A stretch of 64,000 nucleotides of DNA from NCBI GenBank assembly GCA_029582165.1, contig CM055889.1, forward strand, positions 28,326,927-28,390,926, read 5' to 3'. A model generated the notes under the pieces. That model did no database searches. It was given only the letters and a program-made list of their open reading frames with translations, and was not told the origin of the DNA. The stretch's first letter is position 1; the number at the start of each line of letters is the position of its first letter. This DNA comes from Portulaca oleracea (Eukaryota; Streptophyta; Magnoliopsida; Caryophyllales; Portulacaceae). The translations under genes and the position numbers were made by a program. Shown piece after piece: positions 46,031 through 58,197 of this stretch.

Positions 46031-48490
46031 ATGAATTTCTTTCGGAGGGGCCGCAGACGTGCTACTCAACCAACGTTTCAAGAACGTCCGTACGTAAGGA
46101 CAGTACAGCGGGAGTATCCTAGCAGGGATTTCATTCCGGCTCAGTTGGTCTTTCGTCAAGATGAGCACGTATGGTTCTTTCATTCTCATGACTCGGTATG
46201 CTCCTTCATATAGCATGTTTTGCTTTTGCAGTTGCTTTGCATGCTATTTACTGTTGTACTTTTAATTTGAATCCTAAAGCAACCTTAGTAACCTTGAATT
46301 TTGCTTGAAGTACTTTATATCTTAGATTCTTCTTTTGACTTTATTGTAGGAAGACTCCTTCAAGGCATGTGGGAGTATTCAAGGTGTAATAACCTTGTCC
46401 TTCCATGCAAAGGTGGGAGCATTTTACTCGAGCGTCATGAGGGATGTAGGTTTTGGTCCTTTTCTAGACTGCTTGAGGGCATGGAAGATCCGTAGCAGCA
46501 AGAGGACATACGACCTATCGTAGAGCGTTTCTGGGATACCACGAACTCGTTCGACCTCCTAGTTGGGGAGATGATGCTTACTCCTTTTGACTTCGTGATG
46601 ATTACAGGTCTTAGCTGGGGCGGCCAGCTACTGGAATTTCAGAAGGATGTCGACCCTCGCGTTCATGCGCTCTTGCAACCGGTTATCACGCTGGCGAGAT
46701 GAATTGGCGGCCTGCAGTACACGCATCTGGCGGCCGTTATAAAAAGTGAAGGATTTGAGAGCCTTCCTCTTCCTCAGCGTCAATTCATTGTGTTGGTGCA
46801 CTTCATCAATGCAACAATTTTTGCATACCGTGGAGACACCATTACTCTCTCATGGGCGCATCATCTCCTGAATTTCGGCGAGATGAGACTTTTCAACTGG
46901 CAGCTGCTGCTTATGCTCATTTGGTCAGGGGAATGCAAGTTGCCTGCCGACCCACCGGCTGTGACACAGTTGCGCGTACAAGGGCGACGGAGGTTAAGAG
47001 GCTCAACCTGGGGAGCAGCCTTTGGCAAGTCTTGGAGGTTTACTCCAAGATTTTTCGATTTAGAAATTTGTAAGGTGCAAACTTCTTTTTTTTTTTTAAG
47101 ACCCTTCCCTGATGTGCAGGTGTGGGTTATGGCATATTTCCTGCCTGTAGTTGGTTGAACCAACAATGGTGATATGCGCGTTCCTGCTGCTCGGCGATGG
47201 TCAGAATCATCAAGCTATCGTCGGTGAAATTCCATTTCAAGGATTTGAACGGGCTTAGGAGGATTATTAACAACTTCAGACCGCTATGTCTTGCATTTTT
47301 TTTGTTTTGCCTTTTCCCTCTTCGGGCCTTTGGTGATGATTGTTGCTGCAGGAGGACATTGTCCGATTCCCATGGAATGGATACAATGCAGGGGACCTTC
47401 ATTATGACATACGCCTTGCAAGGGAAGCAAGCGAGCGTCGCTTGTTGTTGGAAGGTCCTTCTGGTCTTGCTTTCTATTTGGGGGAACGCTTCTTCTTTCA
47501 ACATACTGGGGAATGGCCTCCAAGGGTTCCCACAGATCTTCCCGAGTTCATCTTTGATAGGCAAGCCTTGGCGACGGATGAAATAGCTCGGCTGATGGTT
47601 GGTGAACCAGCAGTCAATCTCGTGATACCGACGGATAACTTGGAAGAAGCGGCTCTTCAACATAGAGGACGCCTTGCTTTTGCTAAGGTTTTAGGATTTC
47701 TTCTGGACCAGCATGTAGGAACCTGAGCAGGCGAAGGGGGAAGATATGCTGTTCGGATTCATCCCTCCTATGCCTAATGATCATGAAGTACTGCAATTCT
47801 TTGATGCCAACCCGGTAAGTTGCATATTTGACCACCCTTTATCTTGCACCGTTTGATTCTTATGGATCTTCCTTTCGTACAGTAAGCGTATGCCCACATT
47901 CGCGTCCTGTTAAGGGAAGGTATCATGGCTCGAGAGTTCATTGACCAGAACTTCGAAATGACCAATATCGGGGTCTGATGCCGGCTGCTGGTGATGAAGA
48001 TAACGAAGCTCACTCCCATGTGAGCTTGCCACGCTTTGGGAGCTCGTCAAGACGTCCCCCTCGCCACTCTTCAGCAGGAGAAACGGGTAGCAGGGGTTTC
48101 TCAAAGATTCAGGGGCAGGACCATCTAGGCGCAAGGATCAAGATCTGATGAGTGTGCCAAGTGATCCCTATGCTAGCTCTTCGCGGCGAAGGTCTCCTCG
48201 TATCCCAGAGTTCATGGTGGAAGACTGTTCGGAATCTAGTGGATTCTAAGGTTCAATGGAGAGAGTGCCTAGCCCATGGGCGCCTTAGTATCATGCTCAA
48301 TCTATTGTCCCTTACAGTCAGCCCCTGGCTTCATCCAGGGTTATTCAGGCTCTGGTTTTCATGGCATGCCTTCTAGCCAATTCATGTCCGGTCCTTCTGG
48401 TACTCAGGACGATCCACAGCCGGATTCTTTTGTTGATGCTACTGTCAGAAACTTGTTTGGAAGCGGTGGTTTTTGCGGGAACTTCTAGGC
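46031..48490 (+). pseudogene. Plant mobile domain (PMD) protein relic, copy 2
   Basis: Exon 1 (46031-46195) reads MNFFRRGRRRATQPTFQERP with a clean donor. Exon 2 starts at 46350 (VGAFYSSVMRDVGFGPFLDC), shifts frame near 46500, then reads RPIVERFWDTTNSFDLLVGE, MMLTPFDFVMITGLSWGG, LPQRQFIVLVHFINATIFAY and RGDTITLSWAHHLLNF. A later exon (47355-47723) gives VRFPWNGYNAGD and YLGERFFFQHTGEWPPR. Frameshifts and stops (46701-46703 in the LARx region, and around 47040-47160) show decay. The block order matches copy 1 at 17610-18700, but the sequences are well diverged. Its neighbours are retroelement-like repeats, so it probably came in with a transposon. Confidence 0.65.
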
Positions 48491-48698
48491 ATTGTGGCAA
48501 GGTTTTTCCCTTTTTTTTTCTTTTTATGCAATGTAAAAGAAATGTCATGTAGTAAAGAAATGCGCAGTTAAATGCAATCAGGCAGACTCGATTTTATGTG
48601 ATTTTGACTTTCTAATGATGCGACATGCAAGCTCCCATTTTTATTCACTTTTAGGTCAACCTCTGACAGTTTACAAAGGAGAAATAATAAAAAGAATA

Positions 48699-49040
48699 CA
48701 AAAAATTACTCTGAGGTACCCTAACTTTTGGTGAAATGTTTTTCTGGTACTCCAACTTTTCAAAACTAATTTTGAGGTACCCTTACTTTTTGGGTTAGTA
48801 ATTATTTGGTGCTTTTTCGGCCATTAATTTTATTAAGTGACTAAAATGCCCTTGTTCTTCCCTTCTTGAAGAAATACACTTGATGAAGAAGAATAAGGGT
48901 ATTTCGGTCACTTAATAAAATTAATGGCCGGAAAAACACCAAATAATTACTAACCCAAAAAGTAAGGGTACCTCAAAATTAGTTTTGAAAAGTTGGGGTA
49001 CCGAAAAATAGTTTCCCCAAATATTGGGGTTACCTCCGAG
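48699..49040. mobile_element. Palindromic MITE, Mutator type (copy 2)
   Basis: Same family as 34289-34647: outer words CAAAAAATTACTCTGAGGTA, GGTACCCTAACTTTTGG and GGTACTCCAACTTTTCAAAA, with inverted partners to 49040. The centre pairs GGCCATTAATTTTATTAAGT with its complement around a small GAAGAA-rich loop. The flanks (AAAAGAATA and AAAAATAAT) are an imperfect 9-bp duplication in AT-rich DNA. Confidence 0.8.
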
Positions 49041-51004
49041 TAATTTTTTTAAAAATAATAGTTTTGTATTTATGATCATTTGTCGGGATTTTGGGTTGGT
49101 TTTGTTGAAATATTGATCAAATTGTAACTATTGTTGATCCTTAGGCCATTAATCATCATAAATATCAATCTTGTGGAAAACATATCAAAAACTCAATCCA
49201 AAATCAACACAATATATGATCCTTAAAAGAAGGGGAAAATGAACAACAATAAAGAGAAAATGATTCACAAGTGGGCATTTGTTTTTCAGCAAGAAGGATT
49301 GAAAGGAAAAATACCAAGACTATCTACACCAGATGCATACTCAAGCCCCCCCCCCCCACCCCACGTGGGTTATTTTCTTCTCAAATTAGAGAGAACCAGA
49401 TACTAGTCCTGAGACCCCCATCCAATTCTCTTTAATGGATTCTCCAAATTTGTGAATGAAAGCTAGGTTTCGATATAAAAGAAAGCATGGAGTAGACGAT
49501 ATTGGCGAGTCTAATTTAGAGATAAAATTTCTTTAGTGTTTTGTGCTATTGAAGGTAGATTAGTTTTAGGGTTTGTTTTGGCTGTCCATCTCAAGTCTAA
49601 CTTTAAATTTTCGTGTTAATTTTGTTTCCTAACTAGATTCTAGGTGTAGTTTCATGTATTGATTTGATTTGGTTAGTATTTGAGATCAAAGAATTGAATT
49701 GTGTGAATGTTTGGTATAGTATCTAGATTTATTATTCTATAATGGATGACATCAAATACTTCTAGGTTGACAAGTTCACTGGTAAAATTTTATGGCTTCA
49801 GTATTAGCTTCTTCCATTGTTTAGATACAAAAATATTGAGCTAATTGTTGTATTCCCCTATTTTGTTTTAATTTTTATGGGTGACAACGGTTGTGTACTT
49901 TGAAGCTACTTGAGACTTCCATTAATGGAGACATGTCAAGTTTGAATATGCATTTTGTTCGCCTACCCTTGCCCTTAATTTTTTTTTCTTAGCCTCACTT
50001 TCTCCATCTCTGCAAAGGCTTTAGGGAAGGAATTGGAGACTACGTGAGATAGAGTAGATATACAGAAGAGTGAGTGAGGGCGAAGGAAGGAAACATATGC
50101 CTAATATAGACATAGCTTCCATCTGGAAGTCAACATAAAAAAAAGTCAACTAAGTATTTCTAACCTCATAAACCAAAAAATCAATTGGTGATGTTGATAG
50201 CTTACTGCAATCCAATTGGCGGAGATGTTATTAGGTACACTTGGTCTATGCAACAAGGTAGACCTATTCATATTCTTTTCGAATATATAAAAGATAAATA
50301 GGGGTTAGGAATAAAGAAAAGGAAAAAGAAGGGCTTATAATTGTTGGATTTACCTTGTTATGCAAACCAGAATTTACTAATAATTTGCCCAATTGGTGCA
50401 AAGTAGGATAGACTGTAGTATATTTGAATAATTACAATCAAATTCATAGCCAAAGTAGGAATATTATAATCCAACTTTTCTTGTATATGTTGATGAATTG
50501 AAGGCAACAAATAAACATGAACTTTCTGCTCTGGCTTCCTCCCTACTTTTGGAGGATAGAACCACATATGGTGTTTGCTTGGTATTTTTTAATAGAGCAT
50601 GTGCAATATTAATTATTTTGAAGAAGTCGAGGGGCTTGAATGATGAGTTCGTCAAGTCTTGCACTTCTATAAATCACCTCCTCTAGTAGGTTGCTCTCTA
50701 GCAGGTGAAAAGCTTGACAAGGAAAATCATATTTTCTTCCCATTTGTTGATAATCTGCCTATTAATATGGTGAACTCAAGGCTTAAAAGGTTGTTTTGTA
50801 ACTTTATGATGTTGTTGATGCATATGTTCCCTAAAAAGTTGGTAGAAATGGGAAGAAGTTTGGTTTTCTAAGGTGTACAAATGGAGAGGTATCAACGCTA
50901 TGAGGAGGCATGAAATAAAGAATTATCGATGCTAGGATTCGATATATGTCATGGGCGAGATTCAGTAAAAACAAGTCTATCAGATCGTCTGCTAGCGAGC
51001 TTAA
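49041..51004. other. Intergenic DNA, no gene recognised
   Basis: Mostly AT-rich. There is a C homopolymer near 49348-49357. At 50498-50870 the plus strand has two short frames (LASSLLLEDRTTYGVCLVFF and similar) that I cannot match to a family. They may be part of a decayed retroelement. Confidence 0.4.
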
Positions 51005-51562
51005 TGTAGATTCATCATGCCTTAGTTTCACACTTGGGGATTCAAGGTCCTTAGGCAGTGCATTGAAGCCATATTGGTACAAGGACATCACTTAGCCTGT
51101 CCACGAAGCAACCAAGTCGAACGTTGGCTTGCATTTTCCAAACAACCAACAAGAATGCAAATGTTCTGGTGTGGATGGTTCTTAAATGAGTTATCTTTTG
51201 ATAGGAGAATAGTCAATGTGTTGCAAGAAAGGTGTATGTGATGGAGATCCGTCCAACTCGCTAAATCCAAAGGAGGTCCAATTCGTTCACATGGAAGTAG
51301 AGAAGGCCTTATAAGAAGGATCCATTAAGGGGGCCCAACGACCAACTCATGTGGTGTGCTCTATATTCCAAGAAGACGTCCAAACTAGCTAAATGGAGGA
51401 GCAAGTCACATGCAAGGGACGTCCTAGAAGAGAAATTAGGAGTATTTGTATTTTCCTTATTATTAGTTAAGTTAGTTATAGATATTTTCCTTATTAGTAG
51501 CTAAGTTTGTTATAAGGCATAATACCAAGTATTATTTAGTAGCTTAGGCGTCAAGTAGAGGA

Positions 51563-52112
51563 GTCTAGAAGAGTCTAGAAAGAGATAATCCTAGTGTTAT
51601 ACGTTTGTTTGTAACTAATCCAATTAGGATTAGGAAAAGCCAAAGGGAATCATAGAAGGATTCATCCTAGGCTACTTAGGCGTCAAGTTTAGCAATCCTA
51701 GAAGGATTAGGTCTTAGTCTAGTATATAAGGAGGTTTATAACGTCCAAAGAGGACACACAGCTTTGAATTATGAATACAAAACGAGCTATTGCTCATCCT
51801 GAGAGTTTCCCTCTTTCCTTTTCTACTATTGTATCTTGAATTGGCTATTTAAGTGATGAGGTAGAACTTGTTCCTATACTTAGAAGGTGTTTCTGTAACT
51901 AAGTAGAAGAGCAAGAAGCCCTAGGGATTCAACTTGTAGTGTCTCTATATCAAGTTCGATTCTCCTTGAACTATCTAAAGTATCTATCTTTATTGAGTTA
52001 TCCCTACAACAACTCTAGGTTTCGCGTGAACTTTATCCTAACCCTAGATTGGTTGCACGTCTCCCTTGATGTGTAATTGATCAAACCCTAGCCTTGCATC
52101 TGTTATACATCA
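51563..52112 (+). repeat. 5' LTR of the gypsy element (matched part)
   Basis: Matches 57652-58197 with few differences, from AGTCTAGAAGAGTCTAGAA to TTATACATCA. It contains the promoter-like AGTATATAAGGAGG near 51722. Confidence 0.85.
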
Positions 52113-52598
52113 AAATTGGTAGCAGAGCTTAGGTTTCTTCTCGATGCAACCCCAACGGCCTAAACACATTCCAATTACAATCTAAACACATTATCATCAT
52201 CATGGCCAGTGGTAGCAACTGTAAACCCACTCGTGAAGAGCTAGAGAAGAAGGTGGAGTTTCTTTCAAAGCAGCTTGAATGATACATGCATCTACAACGA
52301 AAGGAACTTGGAGATTCAGAAGAAGAGGGCTCCTACACTAAGGGTCCTGGAGAAAGTAAAGAAGTAGAATCTGAAAGCCCTCCTAGAAGGTTTCGTCCAC
52401 CATGACAAGAACTAAGGGAAGAAAGGCTTGATTTCAATGTTGATATCCCGGAATTTGAAGGTAATCTTGATCCTGAAGTTTTTCTTGATTGGATTCAAAC
52501 TGTGGAGAGAGTCTTTGATCTGAAAGATGTTCCTGATGACAAGAAGGTCAAGTATATTACTCTTAAACTTCGAAAACATGCTAGTATTTGGTGGACTA

Positions 52599-53957
52599 TG
52601 TTCGGTTGTAATTTTTGTGGTTTTATGTTAGGGTTGTCGATCCACAGGGATGGGTGTTAGGCTTGATTGAGGTAATCGGTTTGCGTTGGGGTTTTTCTCA
52701 ATTGCGGAAAGCGATAAATTATGTAAAGGAAAGAAATAAAACTAACCTAGACACGGAATTTAGGAAATCAATAGAAGCATGAAATCAAATAAAGCAACTA
52801 AAGCAATTAATGGAAACTAGAATGAACGATGAAATTAAGACAAGAAATTATTCCTTTAAATGAACAATCTGCTCTACTCTTCAATCGAACTTGGATTTTC
52901 CCCCGAACAAACAAGAAAATCGTGAATTGGATTACTAAGAATCCCCAAATCCCCACTTGAGAGTGGAATTTGTGACCCTTAGCCCTCCTCCTCACTAAAA
53001 ATGGAGTTGATTGTGGCTAACACTAGAAAGCTTAGAAAACAAGTCAACAATGGCATTTGAAAGGAGAGAGAGAGAGAGAGAGAAAGCTTGTAAAATACTT
53101 TAATGGAGACTAGAAAAAGCTTGAAAGAGATTGAGAATTTAAATTGCAAGAAAACTTTGAAGAACAATGAAGAACAATTGAAAACTTGAAGAACAATTAA
53201 AGAGAGATTAAAGCAATTAAATGAAAGCAATAAATCTAATCTAATATAATCTAATTCTACTCCTAAACTACCTAGGCTACCTCTAAATAAGCTGAATACA
53301 AGTGGGTATTTATAGAAGAAGGAAAAATACAACCCAAAACCCTAGAATAAATCGCAGCACGCGCGTCAATTTTTCCGCAGACAAAGTGGCTCGGGCGAGT
53401 CATGGAGGTTGCTCGGGCGAGCTTGCCTACTGTCCACCTTCATCCGTCAGCCATTCTCCAAGGGTCACGGGTGCCATCATGAAGGTCGCGGGCGCGACAG
53501 GGGCTCCACTCGGGAAGTCACCAAAGACTCGGGCGAGCTCGCTGCCTCGTCACGCCCTGTCTTCTCCCATACCACGTCGCGGGCGCGACGGCTGAGATCG
53601 TGGGCGCGACCTCCTGCTGCTCGACCGATGTTGATGCGACAGTAGGTTGTCTCGGGCGCTACCTTCTTTGACTCGGGCGCGACATAAGTCAGTCTACCTG
53701 CCCTGTTTTCAGCGCCAACTCTTGACATGGAATTTCCGGCTTCGGTTTCGCCTCGGCTCTCGGCTCGGGTTGACTTGGTTTGACTCGAGAAATCGCTCGG
53801 GATTCCCTAAAAACCTTCAATTAAGCCCAAACTTCTTCTAACTCCTTATTTTCCTACAAAACACCAAATCACTATATCTAATATATATACAAGAGGCTAA
53901 AATAAACACAAACACCCTATAAAAGAGATAAAATTTGGCTCGTAACGAGACCGAATA
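52599..53957 (-). mobile_element. Tat-type solo LTR, 1.36 kb
   Basis: Starts TGTTCGGT, ends ACCGAATA (one change from CA), flanked by the perfect 5-bp duplication GACTA (52594-52598, 53958-53962). It shares the CCACAGGGATGGGTGTTAGG phrase and the end phrase TAACGAGACCGAA with the LTRs of the 20702-36643 element. Its middle is GC-rich with many CTCGGGCGAG- and CGGGCGCGAC-type words. The strand is assigned by similarity to that element. Confidence 0.85.
53063..53083 (+). repeat. GA microsatellite
   Basis: About ten GA units inside the solo LTR. Confidence 0.8.
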
Positions 53958-54466
53958 GACTAACTTATAGAAGAAGAGACAAAATGTTGGGAAAGAAAAG
54001 ATTTGAACTTGGGAGATGATGAAGAAGAAACTTCACTCTAAGTTTCTTCCTGTGAGCTATTTCAAAGACAACTACTTTAAGCTTCAACAACTCACCCAAG
54101 GAGGCAAAAGTTTCGAAGAATACACCAAGGAATTCGAGCACTTACTATGGAGATGTGGTCTAAAGGAGGATGAACCTTAAACACTTGTGAGGTACTTAGC
54201 TGAATTGAACGAAGGGATAAGGTATGTTGTGGAACTTCAACCCTATACTACACTTAATGAATTGAATACTTTAGCTCATAAAGTTGAACAGCAACGAAAG
54301 AAGGGGAAAGGAGTTGTCGAGCAAAAACCCTACAAGCCAAAGAACCCCATACTCACCCCATTCATACACTCTATAAAAGAATACCGTTCCACCCAAAGTA
54401 CCATCCATCAAAACTCCACAAAATAGCCAGCCCCAAACGCCCTAAAAACATATTCAAACCCCACCC

Positions 54467-56650
54467 ATGGATAGGAGAAGATGCTTTAGGTGCCAAGGAC
54501 TTGGCCATATTGCATCCGAATGCCCTAGCAAGAGAGTAGTCACCCTCATGGAGTACCAAACCGCCCTATTTGTTGAAGCTGAACCAGCATACGTAGAAGA
54601 AGAGGTGGTAGCTGATCAAGGGGACTCTATGATTGAAGAGGAGGTTGTAGAGGAACCATATGAAGGGGAGATGTTGGTTGTGAGGAGAGTCCTTAGTAGC
54701 TCTCACATTCCAGAAAATCAACAACAACGAGAAGCTATCTTTCATTCTCGGTGCACTGTCAAGGGAAAAGTTTGTTCTTTGATTATTGATGGAGGAAGTT
54801 GTACTAACGCAGCTTCTCTTACTATAGTGAACAAGCCCAAGCTACAAACCAGCCCTCACCCCACGCCATACACCATTCAATGGCTCAATCAGGGAAAAGG
54901 ATTACAAGTGAATCAACGGTGTTTGGTAAGCTTTTCCATTGGTAAATCTTATCAAGATTCATTATGGTATGACGTTATTCCAATGGATGCCTGTCATATT
55001 TTACTTAGAAGACCATGGTTATTTGATAGGACTGTGATGCATGATGGGAGAGCTAATACTTACACTCTTGTAATCCACAACAAGAAGATCACACTAGCCC
55101 CTCTCAAACCATCCCATTCGTCCCTACCCAAAGAGAAAGATCCTAATCTCCTTGTCTTTATGACCACTGAACATCATAAGTTTAGTGAGCATAAGGAACT
55201 TATTCTCTTAGACTTAAACACAAACCCTAGCCCCACAAACCCTAGCTCCACAAACAGCCACCCTCTCATCACCCCTCTTTTGGAACAATACTCCCATGTG
55301 TTCTCAGAAGAGATGCCTCCAAGCTTACCCCCCAAACGTAAAATCCAACACAAGATTGATCTTATTCCTGGATCGGTCTTACCTAATAAGCCTGCATACC
55401 GTATAAATCCAAGTGATACTCAAGAGGTTCAAAGGCAAGTAGATGAGCTCCTAGCAAAGGGGATGGTCAGGGAGAGCCTTAGTCCATGCGTCGTCCCAGC
55501 CTTATTGGTCCCTAAAAAGGATGGAAGTCAACGCATGTGTATTGATTATAGAGCTATTAACAAGATTACTATCATGTACAGGTTTCCTATTCCTAGACTT
55601 GAAGATTTATTAGATGAGCTCTATGGTGCCCAAGTCTTTTCAAAGATTGATCTACATAGTGGGTACTACCAAATCAGAATTCAAGAAGAGGATGAATGGA
55701 AAACAGCATTCAAAATCAAGGGAGGTCTATACGAATGGTTAGTCATGCCTTTTGGTCTAACTAATGCACCTTCTACTTTTATGAGATTGATGAACCAGGT
55801 TTTGAAGCCCCTTATTGGCAAGTGTGTTGTCGTCTACTTTGATGACATACTTGTATATAGCAAGACTGAAGAGGACCATGTCAATCATCTTACATTGGTC
55901 TTGGATATTTTGGCCCAAGAGAAGCTATATGGCAACCTAGCTAAGTGTCACTTCTTCACCAACAAAGTAGTCTTTCTTGGCTACATACTCTCGGCTGATG
56001 GGATCCAAGTTGATGAAGAAAAGATCAAAGCTATCAAGAAGTGGCCTACTCCTACCAGTATTCATCAAGTAAGAAGCTTCCACGGTTTAGCCTCTTTCTA
56101 TAGGAGGTTTGTGAAGAACTTTAGTGCTATTCTAGCACCCATGACCGACCTATTGAAGTCCAAATAGTTTTCATGGATACAAGCAGCCCAACAAGCGTTC
56201 GAAACTATCAAAGAAAAGCTTTGCACCGCCCCTATGTTAGCCCTACCAAGCTTTGATAAGAAGTTTGAAGTTGAGTGTGACGCCTCTGGAGTTGGTATTG
56301 GAACTGTATTATCTTAAGAAGGTCAACCCTTGGCCTATTATAGTGATAAACTCAGTGAAGAAACGAAAAAGTATAGTACTTATGACAAAGAGTTCTATGC
56401 TATTATTCGAGCCCTGGAGCATTGGAGACACTATCTTATTGGCAATGAGTTTATTCTACACAGTGATCATGAAGCATTGAAGTATATCCAAGGGCAACAC
56501 AAGTTAAACCCACGCCATGCTAAGTGGGTCGAGTACATGCAAGCCTATCACGTTGTTATTCAACACAAAGCTGGACACTTGAACGAGGTGACGCCTTATC
56601 AAGAAGGTACCTATTACTTCACGTCCTTGATTCAAGAGTATTAGGGCTTG
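54467..56650 (+). pseudogene. Gypsy pol: zinc knuckle, protease, RT, RNase H
   Basis: The long frame 54467-56167 (566 codons) has the gag-end CCHC knuckle CFRCQGLGHIASEC (residues 6-19), a protease centre LIIDGGSCTNAAS (Asp108), and RT with MCIDYRAINKIT, KIDLHSGYYQIR, MPFGLTNAPSTF and the catalytic YFDD (457-460). A TAG at 56165 and a TAA near 56316 interrupt the RNase H part ([42 protein letters not shown]). Near 56590 the frame changes within the ALSRR motif. One of the better preserved pol regions in the window, but not functional. Confidence 0.9.
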
Positions 56651-56735
56651 AACATATTAAAGAGTTATATGCTGGAGATGAAGATTTCAAGGAGGTGTAT
56701 GAACATGCAAGAAACATCCTCAGAATCATTATCAT

Positions 56736-57665
56736 ATGGAGAAGGGTTTCCTATTTCATGGGAATCAACTGTGCATTCCCAAAAGCAGTCTTAGAGAGCT
56801 TTTTATCTTAAAAGTTCATGGAGGAAGCCTAGCAGGACATTATGGTATTGAGAAGACCTATCTCATGTTGAAGGAACATTATTATTGGCCGCATATGATT
56901 AGACATGTTGAGCATATGGTGAAGCGTTGTTCTATTTGCAACCTAGCCAAGAGCCATGTATTACCTCGAGGATTATATACACCATTGCCTATACCAGAAG
57001 GTCCTTGGGAATATGTTAGTCTCGACTTCATCGTGGGACTACCAAGAACTCAACGAGGAAAAGACTCTATCATGGTGGTAGTTGATCACTTTTCAAAGAT
57101 GGCTCACTTTGTTCCTTGTCACACCACTTATGATGGTGTAAGAGTTGCTGAATTATACTTCCAAGAGATCGTGAAACTATATGGGATACCCAAGACTATG
57201 GTTTCGGACAGGGATGTTAAGTTCCTTAGTCACTTTTGGGTTACTCTATGGAAGAAGATGGGTACCAAGCTCAAGTTTAGCACGGCATGTCACCCCCAAA
57301 CAGATGGGCAAACAGAAGTCACCAACCGAACCCTTCGTACCTTACTAAGGTCTTTGGTGAGTGAAGACAAGAAGGGTTGGGATACACTACTCCCACATGC
57401 TGAATTTGCTTTCAACCGTGCCACTAGCAAAGCAACTGGACTATCACCCTTCCAATTAGTATATGGAAGAAACCCTATCACACCTATGGACCTCACGCCC
57501 ATTACTACAACAATGAGGTTCAGTCATGAAGCAAGTAAGAGAGCTCAAGAGATCGAAAAGCTACATGAAGAAGTAAGGGCGAGAATAGCTAAGTATACTC
57601 AGCAAACTTCAAGTTTAGCTAACAAGAAAAGGAAGAGAGTCATATTCCAGTCTAGAAGAGTCTAG
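56736..57665 (+). pseudogene. Gypsy integrase, truncated at the C-terminus
   Basis: The frame of 309 codons has the HHCC zinc finger (HGGSLAGHYG... CSICNLAK), the catalytic triad in SLDFIVGLP, VSDRDVKF and GQTEVTNR, and the downstream ATGLSPFQLVYGRNP. It then runs out of family sequence after about residue 290 and stops in LTR-derived DNA. The usual C-terminal module and chromodomain are missing because of the deletion that fuses pol to the LTR. Confidence 0.9.
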
Positions 57666-58197
57666 AAGGAGATAATCCTAGTCTCAGACATATGTTTGTA
57701 ACTAATCCAATTAGGATTAGGAAAAGCCAAAGGGAATCCTAGAAGGATTAATCATAGGCTACTTAGGCGTCAAGTTTAGTAATCCTAGAAGGATTAGGTC
57801 TTAGTCTAGTATATAAGGAGGTTTGTAACGTCCAATGAGGACACACAGCTTTAAATTATGATTACAAAACGAGCTTTTACTTATCCTGAGAATTTCCCTC
57901 TTTCCTTTTCTACTATTGTATATTGAATTGGCTATTCAAGTGGTGAGGTAGAACTTGTTCCTATACTTAGAAGGTGTTTCTGTAACTAAGTAGAAGAGCA
58001 AGAAGCCCTAGGGATTCAACTTGTGGTGTCTCTGTATCAAGTTCGATTCTCCTTGAACTATCCAAGTATCTATCTTTATTGAGATATCCCTACAACAACC
58101 TTAGGTTTTGCGTGAACCTTATCCTAACCTAGATTGGTTGCACGTCTCCCTTGATATGTAATTGATCAAACCCTAGCCTTGCATCAGTTATACATCA
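57652..58197 (+). repeat. 3' LTR of the gypsy element (5' truncated)
   Basis: 546 bp, ends TTATACATCA. Highly similar to 51563-52112, including AAGCCCTAGGGATTCAACTT and TTGCACGTCTCCCTTGAT. Confidence 0.85.

Larger units (their letters stand above)
52202..54425 (+). pseudogene. Gag of the gypsy element, interrupted by a Tat solo LTR
   Basis: ATG at 52202 opens MASGSNCKPTREELEKKVEF. In-frame stops occur near 52279 and 52406. The core reads FNVDIPEFEGNLDPEVFLDW, IQTVERVFDLKDVPDDKKV and KYITLKLRKHASIWW, then is cut at 52598 by the solo LTR. It resumes at 53958 with YFKDNYFKLQQLTQGGKSFE and YTKEFEHLLWRCGL and runs on to a Lys-rich tail. Retrotrans_gag family. Non-functional. Confidence 0.8.
51563..58197 (+). 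mobile_element. Chromovirus-like gypsy element, decayed; 5' LTR start unresolved
   Basis: Two related LTR segments (51563-52112 and 57652-58197) flank a primer site (TGGTAGCAGAGCTTA at 52117), gag, and pol in the order protease, RT, RNase H, integrase. That is the gypsy order. The 5' LTR probably begins upstream, between about 51165 and 51560, because the 3' copy is shortened by a deletion that joins integrase 3' DNA directly to mid-LTR sequence at about 57650. Expected C-terminal integrase and chromodomain sequence is absent. Stops and one frameshift disable it. Confidence 0.75.
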
